Assembly (NCBI RefSeq): GCF_900141805.1
Contig: NZ_FQYN01000008.1
Span: 124,001-188,000 of the forward strand
Direction of reading: 5' to 3'
DNA: 64,000 bases
Source: Hymenobacter daecheongensis DSM 21074
GTDB taxonomy: Bacteria; Bacteroidota; Bacteroidia; Cytophagales; Hymenobacteraceae
A model generated the notes under the pieces. It ran no database searches. It was not told the DNA's origin and was given only the letters and a program-made list of their open reading frames with translations. Position 1 is the first letter of the stretch, and each line of letters begins with the position of its first letter. Of the stretch, positions 58,134 through 64,000 are shown piece by piece. The translations under genes were made by a program, and so were the position numbers.

Positions 58134-60380
58134 CTACTCCGGCGCCGTATTCGTATCGGCCGGGCGCTTTTTGTTGATGGAAATCAGCAGGGCCACGAAC
58201 ACCATGCGCGGGGCCGAAGGCTCCACGGCTACGCGGGCAAACTGGCCGCTGTCGTCGCGGGTGGTGCCGTAGCGGTAGCCGAACACGTTCGGGCGGCCCA
58301 GCACGTTGGAGCAGCTTACGTGCACGATGGTGAAGTTTTGCCACAGCTTGGTCACGTAGCTGGCGTTCAGGCTGAAATCCTGGAAGCTGGGCAGGCGGCC
58401 GGCGTTATAGCCGGTCCGGTCGTTGGGGTTGTAGTAGGCGCGGGGGCTGTTGTAGGTGTAGGTGGCCCCCACCAGCGTGTGGAGTTTGCCCACCCAGTAC
58501 TTGCCCACCACGCTCAGGTTGTGGCGGGCGGCGAAGGTAGGCACGGCCGATACGGGGTCCTGGCGCTGCTGGCGGCGGGTGTCCAGAAAGCCGTAGCTGA
58601 TCCAATAGTCGCCGTTCTTGATGGTTTTCTTGTCGCGCAGCAGCACGTCGAGGCCGCGGGCGTAGCCGGTGCCGGTGCTGCGGTAGGTGGCCGGGTCGGG
58701 GGGCGTGAGGAAGCTGAAGGGCGGGCTTTGGTCGTAGCGCACCAGATGGGCGTAGGCTTTCGAGTAGGCCTCCACGCGCAGGGTGCGGTTCTGATGGGTG
58801 CGCAGGTAGGTGAGCTGCCAGTGCCGGGCCTGCTCGAAGCGCAACTGCCGGGGCCGGGCGGCTCCGCGCAGCAGGTCGTTGGCGGGAGTCTGGTAGAAGT
58901 AGCCCCAGGCCCCGGAAAGCTGGGTTTTCTCGTTCAGCTGGTAGGCCAGGGCCACCCGGGGCGCGGCATTCCAGCGGCTCAGGATGCCGGAGTACTCGGC
59001 CCGGGCCCCTACCCTTCCCACCAGCTTGTTGCTCAGGGTAAAGTTGGTTTCGGCGAAGCCCGCGGCCCGGCGCTCATCAAACCCAAAGAGCATGTCGCGG
59101 GGCCCGGCCTGGAAGCGCTGCTGGTCGCGCTGCACCAAGCCTTCGAGGCCCACTTTCAGGTTCCAGTAGGCGCTGGCCGAGTCGTTGGTGAGCACCAGCC
59201 GGCCCACCAGGGAGTGCTCCAGCTCGCGCCCGGCCTGCTGGCTTTCGGCCCCCGTGCCGGCATCGCGCAGGCTGATGCGCTGGCTCTGCTGGTCGCGGGT
59301 AGCGGCCAGGCCCGTCTGGACGGACCAGCCGCGGGTGAGGACGTTGCGGAAGGTGGCGTTCAGGTAGGTGTTGTCGGACTGCAGGCCGGCGGGGCGGCCC
59401 CCGGCCCAGTCGGCGTCGGGCAGACGCACGCCCATGTTCTGCTTCGTAAACTGCCCGTACACCTTGGCCATGCCCAGCTCGCCTACTTTATGGCGCAGCG
59501 CCACCGAGCCGCCCCCCGACTCGAAGGCCGTCAGCATCTGCTGGGGCACCAGCCCGAAGTAGGGACGCATGTTCATGTAGTCGCCGCTCACCGCCACCGA
59601 CGACCGCTCGGCCCGGTGCTGGTGCGAGAGGCTCAGCCCGCCCAGCGAGAAGAGCGAGATGCCGGTCTGCGTTTCCGGGGCCAGGTCTTCGGTAGTGAGC
59701 GCCACCACCGCCGACAGCGCCTGCCCGTACTCGGCCGAGTAGCCGCCGGTGCTGAAGGCCATGCCCTTGAAGAGCTGGGGCGAAAACCGCCCCCGGGCCG
59801 GCACGCCGCCCAGGCTGGCATTGTAGGGGCTTTGCAGCAACATCCCATCCAAATACTGCTTGGTTTCGCCGGCGGCCCCGCCGCGCACAAACAGCTTGCC
59901 TTCCTCCCCGTTGCGGGTGGTGCCGGGCATGGTGTTGAAGGCCCCGGCTACGTCGGCGCTGGCCCCGGCGGTGGTATACACGTCGCGGGCCGTAAACAGG
60001 GTGCTGCGCCGGGTTTCGCCAGCCTCGAAGGTGCCCGAGGTAATCACCACGTCGCCGAGCTGGTTGCGCACTTCCTTCAAAGCAAAGGTGAAGGTCTGGG
60101 CTTTGCCATCAAGCGTCACGGCCCGCTCCTGGGGCAGGTAGCCCAGTGTAGTGACCACCAGCGGCAGGGTGCCCGTGGCGCGGGTGCGGAAGCGGAAGCG
60201 GCCCACGGAGTCGGTGCTGGTGCCGTCGAAGGTGGTTTTCAGAAACACGTTTACGCCCGGCAGCGGGTGGCCGGCGGCGTCGCGCACGGTGCCGCTGAGG
60301 GTGGTGGCGGGCGTCTGGGCGGCCAGGGGCCGGGCCAACAGGGTCAGCAGAACAAGCAGCGGGAGGAACAGGCGTTTCAT
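58134..60380 (-). CDS. TonB-dependent outer-membrane receptor
   Basis: 748 residues. Signal peptide (LFLPLLVLLTLLARPLAAQ), carboxypeptidase regulatory-like domain (LSGTVRDAAGHPLPGVNVFL), plug with NTMPGTTRNGEEGKLFVRGG and YSAEYGQALSAVVALTTED. The long barrel has a MRPYFGLVPQQ-type extracellular loop region. Similar to FecA/colicin-type receptors without a SusD partner. The last residues are not the usual aromatic terminus (KKRPADTNTAPE), so the end may be slightly extended by mutation. Substrate unknown. Confidence 0.9.
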   Translation of the reverse strand: MKRLFLPLLVLLTLLARPLAAQTPATTLSGTVRDAAGHPLPGVNVFLKTTFDGTSTDSVGRFRFRTRATGTLPLVVTTLGYLPQERAVTLDGKAQTFTFALKEVRNQLGDVVITSGTFEAGETRRSTLFTARDVYTTAGASADVAGAFNTMPGTTRNGEEGKLFVRGGAAGETKQYLDGMLLQSPYNASLGGVPARGRFSPQLFKGMAFSTGGYSAEYGQALSAVVALTTEDLAPETQTGISLFSLGGLSLSHQHRAERSSVAVSGDYMNMRPYFGLVPQQMLTAFESGGGSVALRHKVGELGMAKVYGQFTKQNMGVRLPDADWAGGRPAGLQSDNTYLNATFRNVLTRGWSVQTGLAATRDQQSQRISLRDAGTGAESQQAGRELEHSLVGRLVLTNDSASAYWNLKVGLEGLVQRDQQRFQAGPRDMLFGFDERRAAGFAETNFTLSNKLVGRVGARAEYSGILSRWNAAPRVALAYQLNEKTQLSGAWGYFYQTPANDLLRGAARPRQLRFEQARHWQLTYLRTHQNRTLRVEAYSKAYAHLVRYDQSPPFSFLTPPDPATYRSTGTGYARGLDVLLRDKKTIKNGDYWISYGFLDTRRQQRQDPVSAVPTFAARHNLSVVGKYWVGKLHTLVGATYTYNSPRAYYNPNDRTGYNAGRLPSFQDFSLNASYVTKLWQNFTIVHVSCSNVLGRPNVFGYRYGTTRDDSGQFARVAVEPSAPRMVFVALLISINKKRPADTNTAPE

Positions 60381-60530
60381 GGGCAGCGCGGTGAAGTGAT
60401 GCCCAAAGGTGAAGCGCGGCCGGGGCCGGGGAAACTAAAGGTTGCCGAAGCGTCGGATGAGGGGGATGAAGCGCAGCGCCGGCCCCTTTCCTAAGCTGCT
60501 GTTTGCGTTGATTTTTCAGGCCGTTGAACC

Positions 60531-60617
60531 GTGTAGAGACGCATACTTGCGTCTCGTCGGCCGCGCCGGCCCAACGATTGCCGTTCAACGACGAGACGCA
60601 AGTATGCGTCTCTACAC
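60531..60617. repeat. Dispersed GAGACGCA repeat, complete inverted pair
   Basis: Left arm 60531-60559 (GTGTAGAGACGCATACTTGC...) is the perfect 29-base reverse complement of 60589-60617, with a ~29-base centre. Each arm contains the hairpin seen alone at 1-32 and 24367-24395. Confidence 0.9.
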
Positions 60618-60697
60618 CGTTCTGACTACTCTTTCATTGACCCCAAACGGCTTCTTAGCTAAAGACCAGCCCCGCCACCCTCTGAACCCAACCGGTT

Positions 60698-60865
60698 GTC
60701 CGGCGGACCCAACCCGCTGTCCTCGGAGGACAACCAGTTGTCCGGCGGACCCAACCCGTTGTCCTCCGAGGACAACCAGGTGTCCGGCGAACCCAACCGG
60801 GTGTCCTCCGAGGACAACCAGGTATCCGGCGAACCCAACCGGTTGTCCTGGGAGGACACCCGGTT
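60698..60865. repeat. 42-bp tandem repeat, four units
   Basis: Four consecutive 42-base units at 60698, 60740, 60782 and 60824. Each contains GTCCGGCG(G/A)ACCCAACC and a palindrome close to GTTGTCCTCCGAGGACAAC. Because 42 is a multiple of three, several frames on both strands stay open and give 14-residue repeats (e.g. LSSEDNQVSGEPNR). No start or promoter supports any of them. It lies upstream of the TonB receptor gene. Confidence 0.9.
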
Positions 60866-60878
60866 GGCTTGGCAGCAC

Positions 60879-60913
60879 AACGGCCCCACCCGGTAGTACC
60901 GGGTGGGGCCGTT
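60879..60913 (-). terminator. Perfect 17-bp hairpin after the 60934 gene
   Basis: AACGGCCCCACCCGGTA pairs with its complement around a single G. It lies 21 bases past the stop codon of the leftward 60934 gene; no long T run. It directly abuts the tandem repeat. Confidence 0.7.
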
Positions 60914-60933
60914 GGCGGTGAAGCAGTGCCAGT

Positions 60934-61422
60934 TCAGACGCCGGGCGCGGGCTTGGCGGGAACCACTTTGAGCTTGCCTTGGCCGGCGAAGCGTTTTTTC
61001 AGCTCATCGTAGGCGGCCTGGGCCCCAGGGATGTTGGCTTTGGCCGCACTCTGAATGTTGCGGTAGACCACCAGGGCGTCGGTGTAGCCTTCGCCCCCGG
61101 TTTGCATCTGGGTACTTTCCACATCCGCCACCAGCTGAAGCAGGGGGCGCAGGATGGCATCCAGGTCGGCGGTAGCCTTCACGTCTTCTTTCAGCGCCTC
61201 AAAGTCGATAAAGGAGGGCACAAAGCCCGGCGTGGCGGTGCCGTACTCTTCAATCTGCTCCATGAAGGCGACGGACCGGTCGCCCATCTTCACGATGCTC
61301 TGCCGCTGCTCGGGCGTGAGCGGATACATATAGGGATTCAGCTCCTGGCGGATGAGCAGCAGCGCGTCGGCTACTTTCTGCTGGACGGCGGCCGGGATGA
61401 CAACGGCAATACGGTTGGTCAT
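60934..61422 (-). CDS. Uncharacterised helical cytoplasmic protein
   Basis: 162 residues from MTNRIAVVIP. Mostly helical: VVIPAAVQQKVADALLLIRQ, SIVKMGDRSVAFMEQIEEYG, ILRPLLQLVADVESTQMQTG and AAYDELKKRFAGQGKL. No signal peptide. I recognise no family, though proteins of this kind are common in Bacteroidota. The upstream in-frame extension overlaps the promoter region of the divergent GNAT gene and is rejected. Confidence 0.7.
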   Translation of the reverse strand: MTNRIAVVIPAAVQQKVADALLLIRQELNPYMYPLTPEQRQSIVKMGDRSVAFMEQIEEYGTATPGFVPSFIDFEALKEDVKATADLDAILRPLLQLVADVESTQMQTGGEGYTDALVVYRNIQSAAKANIPGAQAAYDELKKRFAGQGKLKVVPAKPAPGV

Positions 61423-61621
61423 AAAAAAGGAAGAAGGTGGAAAAAAAGTAAAAAGCGATAAGCGCACTTCACCTCGTTCGGTGTGCCTGAACAGGGCGTA
61501 ATAGAGAAGCAGTAGCGTGTGCGGAAAGATGGGGTAAATAGTTGAGTAACCCACCATGTGAGTGCTGGCACCTTCCGGCGCGCGGCGACCTCGCTCGCGG
61601 CAAAATCCTCCCAACATCCGC

Positions 61622-61629
61622 CATCTTTG
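61622..61629 (+). promoter_or_regulatory. -7 promoter box (CATCTTTG) of the GNAT gene
   Basis: CATCTTTG lies 22 bases before the ATG at 61651, the same distance and form as before menE. Confidence 0.45.
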
Positions 61630-61650
61630 CGCCCCCTTCCCCCCTCTCCT

Positions 61651-62103
61651 ATGTCGCCCCTCACCTGGACCACCAAACCCTTTTCTGCCCTCACCCTCCC
61701 CGAGCTATATGCGCTACTGCAGCTGCGCTCCGAGGTATTTGTGGTGGAGCAGACCTGCGCCTTTCAGGATATTGACGGCCAGGACCAGGCCGCCTATCAT
61801 CTGCTGGGCCACACCGAAAGCGGCGAGCTGGCCGCCTACGCGCGCCTGTTTGCGGCCGGCATCAGCTACCCCGAGGCCAGTATCGGGCGGGTGGCGGTGA
61901 GCCCGCGGTATCGGCGCTACGGGCTGGGGCGGGCGCTGCTACGCGAGGCCATAGGGGCCACGGAATCCCTGTTCGGGCCGCAGCCCATCCAGATTGGCGC
62001 GCAGCTGTATCTGAAGGATTTCTATGAGAGCTTCGGCTTCCGGCAGCAGGGAGAAATGTATCTGGAAGACGATATTGAGCACATTCACATGCTGCGCGAC
62101 TGA
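61651..62103 (+). CDS. elaA: ElaA-type GNAT N-acetyltransferase
   Basis: 150 residues matching ElaA. N-terminal LYALLQLRSEVFVVEQTCAF, DIDGQDQAAYHLLG, then the acetyl-CoA loop RVAVSPRYRRYGLGRALLRE and the C-terminal AQLYLKDFYESFGFRQQGEM. It transfers acetyl to an unknown acceptor. The ATG at 61651 is chosen from homology and the promoter box; longer frames upstream are unrelated. Confidence 0.9.
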   Translation: MSPLTWTTKPFSALTLPELYALLQLRSEVFVVEQTCAFQDIDGQDQAAYHLLGHTESGELAAYARLFAAGISYPEASIGRVAVSPRYRRYGLGRALLREAIGATESLFGPQPIQIGAQLYLKDFYESFGFRQQGEMYLEDDIEHIHMLRD

Positions 62104-62135
62104 GTGGTTTGCGGGCTGATGCACATCAAAGCGTC

Positions 62136-62235
62136 TGTCATCCTGAGCTTGCGAAGGACCTTATGGGATGAGAACGGTGCTCGTAACGACGACTTGCTCA
62201 AGCCTGATAAGGTCCTTCGCAGGCTCAGGATGACA
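62136..62235. repeat. TGTCATCCTGAGC-type hairpin element, copy 2
   Basis: TGTCATCCTGAGCTTGCGAA and AGGACCTTAT pair with ATAAGGTCCTTCGCA and GCTCAGGATGACA. Shorter centre than copy 1 at 30300-30467. Lies between convergent genes. Confidence 0.9.
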
Positions 62236-62266
62236 GCCGCTTTGGTACGCATTAGCCCCCAACCCC

Positions 62267-64000
62267 CTACCCCGGCAGCGTGATGATGAACTCCGTGCCC
62301 TGGCCTTCGGCTGAAACCACCTGCAGCGTGCCGCCGTGGCCGGTGCTGATGATGTCGTGGCTGAGCGACAGGCCCAGGCCGGTGCCTTCGCCCACGGGCT
62401 TGGTGGTGAAAAAGGGCTGGAAGATCTTCTGCCGCACGTTCTCCGGAATGCCGCTGCCATTGTCGCGCACCCGGATTTCGATGCCGGCCGGCAGCCGCCG
62501 GGTCGTCACGGTCACTTCGGGGCGGTAGCGAGGGCCGGGGCTCAGCAGCTGGTGCTGGCGCACGGCGTAGAAGGCGTTGGTGCACAGGTTCAGCAGCACC
62601 CGGCCCAGGTCCAGGGCAATGACGGATACCAGCGGCAGGTCGGGGTCGAGATTGGCGGTGAGCGTGGCGCTGAACTCGGGGTGTCGGTGGCGGGTGCCCT
62701 GGTAGGCCAGGCGCAGGTTTTCGCCGGCCAGCGCGTTCAGGTTGGTCAGCTCGCGCGGGCCGCTGCCGGTGCGGGCGTGCTCCAGCATTCCTTTGATGAT
62801 GGCCGTGGCCCGCTGCCCGTGCTGGCTGATGTTGGCCAGATTCTGCTTCAGCCCGTCCAGAATCTCGCGCTCCAGCCGCCCGTCGCGGGCCAGGCGCTGG
62901 GCCCCGTTTATCTCGTCTACCAGGTCGGTGCTCACCTCCGCGAATTTCTTCACGAAGCCCAGCGGATTTTGCAGCTCGTGGGCCACGCCGGCCGTCAGCT
63001 CGCCCAGAAAGGCCATTTTCTCGCGCTGCACCAGCTGGTCCTGGGCCGTTTTCAGCTCGGCCAGCGAAGCCTGCAGGGCGCGGTTGGCCCGCTGCTGCTG
63101 CAGGTGGTTGCGCACCAGCAGCCCCACAAACACCAGCAGCACCACCAGCCCGGCCAGCACCCCATACAGGCGGTAGCGGGCCTTTAGGGCCTGCTGGTCG
63201 GCGGCGGCCAGCTGGGCGCGCTGCCGCTCGGTGTAGTTGATGCTTTGCACGCGCATCACTTTCTCCTGCCCAAACAGCGTGTCCTTCATGGCCAGCATCA
63301 GGCTCTGGTACTTAAAAGCACTATCGATGGGGCCGCGGGCCTTAAAGTCCTGGGTTAGCAGCGTGCTGGCATTGAGCACGCCCCTAAGAAAGCCGTTGGC
63401 CTGCGCGGCCCGGCAGCCCAGGCGGGCGTAGTAAATGCTCGAATCGGGCTGGCCCTGCTGCTGGTAGAGCGTGGCCAGCCCCACGTAGGAAAAATTGCTG
63501 CTGCGCAAATGATGCATCCGCGCCGACTCGCTGATGCTGCGCCGGTAGTAGCGCAGGGCCTGCGGAATGTTGCCGCGCTTGCGGGCCACGTTGCCCAGCC
63601 CATACAGAATGTAGTTGGTGGGCGACTGAATGCGCCGGGCCAGCGCGTAGGCCTGCTCCTGAAAATGGGCGGCCGAGTCGGTTTCGTTGTAGAGGTCGTA
63701 GGCCAGGCCGATGTTGCTCAGGTCGATGACCACGCGGTTATTATCGCGCAGCTGCTGGCCCAGGCGCAGGGCCTGAAAGTAGTACGCGAGGCCCTGCCGC
63801 CGGTCGCGCAGATACACGTAGATAATGCCGATGCTGCGCAGATTCTGGGCCTGCATCGAGCGGTCGTGAGTGGCGCGGGCCAGCCGCAACGACTCCTGAA
63901 ACAGCTCCAGGGCGCGGGCCAGGTTGCTTTCGCGCAGGGCCGCGCCCTGCCGGTTCAGCGCCGCGCACTCGCCGTGCCGGTAGCCGATGCGCCGGGCCAG
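62267..64000 (-). CDS. TPR-containing sensor histidine kinase (5' end outside the window)
   Basis: At least 577 residues; the frame stays open to the window edge. The visible N-terminal ~320 residues are tetratricopeptide repeats (GLAYYFQALRLGQQLRDNNR, IPQALRYYRRSISESARM). Then come one membrane helix (LYGVLAGLVVLLVFVGLLV), a coiled coil, a HisKA domain with LGELTAGVAHELQNPLGFV, and a HATPase with NLCTNAFYAVRQ, VRDNGSGIPENV and GEGTGLGLSLSHDI. This is the usual Bacteroidota TPR-kinase layout; the partner regulator is not visible. Confidence 0.93.
   Translation of the reverse strand: MARRIGYRHGECAALNRQGAALRESNLARALELFQESLRLARATHDRSMQAQNLRSIGIIYVYLRDRRQGLAYYFQALRLGQQLRDNNRVVIDLSNIGLAYDLYNETDSAAHFQEQAYALARRIQSPTNYILYGLGNVARKRGNIPQALRYYRRSISESARMHHLRSSNFSYVGLATLYQQQGQPDSSIYYARLGCRAAQANGFLRGVLNASTLLTQDFKARGPIDSAFKYQSLMLAMKDTLFGQEKVMRVQSINYTERQRAQLAAADQQALKARYRLYGVLAGLVVLLVFVGLLVRNHLQQQRANRALQASLAELKTAQDQLVQREKMAFLGELTAGVAHELQNPLGFVKKFAEVSTDLVDEINGAQRLARDGRLEREILDGLKQNLANISQHGQRATAIIKGMLEHARTGSGPRELTNLNALAGENLRLAYQGTRHRHPEFSATLTANLDPDLPLVSVIALDLGRVLLNLCTNAFYAVRQHQLLSPGPRYRPEVTVTTRRLPAGIEIRVRDNGSGIPENVRQKIFQPFFTTKPVGEGTGLGLSLSHDIISTGHGGTLQVVSAEGQGTEFIITLPG

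Noticed and set aside
57681..60494. 937-residue rightward frame across the TonB receptor and its neighbours
   Set aside because: It crosses a repeat element and is antisense to two genes with signal peptides and known folds. Its composition (Gly/Ala/His/Gln) is typical of a shadow frame.
60698..60865. Possible CRISPR array
   Set aside because: Units are contiguous 42-mers without unique spacers, and no cas gene is present.
60612..60921. Repeat-bearing frames on both strands of the 42-bp array
   Set aside because: The repeat length divisible by three keeps frames open automatically. There is no promoter box, conserved start or signal peptide.
1..64000. tRNA, rRNA or insertion-sequence transposase genes
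   Set aside because: I looked for cloverleaf arms with the GTTCRA T-loop, rRNA-like conserved blocks and DDE/Y1 transposase motifs and saw none; a covariance-model scan would be decisive.

Overview
The window comes from a high-GC member of the Bacteroidota, most likely Hymenobacter or a close Cytophagales relative. The evidence is a type IX secretion C-terminal domain (53470-55629), TonB-dependent receptors with carboxypeptidase-like N-terminal domains, LytS/LytTR two-component pairs, a menaquinone (men) pathway, genes without clear Shine-Dalgarno sites, and TAnnTTTG-type -7 promoter boxes a few tens of bases before start codons. The genus is inferred; no rRNA or tRNA gene was seen.

Layout. 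1-9.7 kb: two TetR regulators, a PaaE-type reductase, a 2H phosphoesterase, an AraC-SDR pair, a cystathionine gamma-synthase-family enzyme, an AT-rich foreign-looking gene, a large perfect palindrome, and an antitoxin followed by a deleted toxin. 9.8-19.4 kb: a hydrolase with an Asp nucleophile, a deoxyhypusine synthase-like enzyme, HslV, a TonB receptor, pyruvate dehydrogenase E2 and a histidine phosphatase. 19.5-30.3 kb: menI-menF-menD-menB, then small genes, HelD and a second AT-rich gene, then menE. 30.6-40 kb: a DPP III-type lipoprotein peptidase, then a rightward run of membrane proteins and enzymes ending in a LytS kinase-DoxX-LytTR regulator set. 40.2-53.4 kb: an island bracketed by diverged direct copies of a response-regulator 5' end. 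53.4-64 kb: a T9SS cargo protein, a LytS kinase, a TPR-like secreted protein, a second TonB receptor, a 42-bp tandem repeat, an ElaA-type acetyltransferase and a partial TPR histidine kinase.

The main result is the 41.2-53.0 kb island. An ECF sigma factor and a small HxxxCxxC zinc-finger (ZAS) protein sit among genes for periplasmic oxidative damage to methionine: an exported MsrA, an RclC/YkgB-like membrane protein, a secreted peptide carrying fourteen Lys-Met motifs in five-residue repeats, a Tat-exported molybdoenzyme of the MsrP/sulfite-oxidase fold with a b-type cytochrome partner, a DUF1223 thioredoxin-like protein, a DM13 lipoprotein and a second ZAS protein. Six transcription units in the island, and probably a seventh, are preceded by the same two-block motif, (T/C)GTAAGG - exactly 15 bases - CGTC(T/C)N. 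I read this as an ECF regulon for reactive chlorine or related oxidants. It is analogous in parts to the SigF/NrsF-MrpX-YedY1 system of Azospira, but differently assembled.

The rest of the window is ordinary chromosome, rich in intergenic inverted repeats. At least eight families of hairpin elements occupy gaps between genes, several with two or three copies here.
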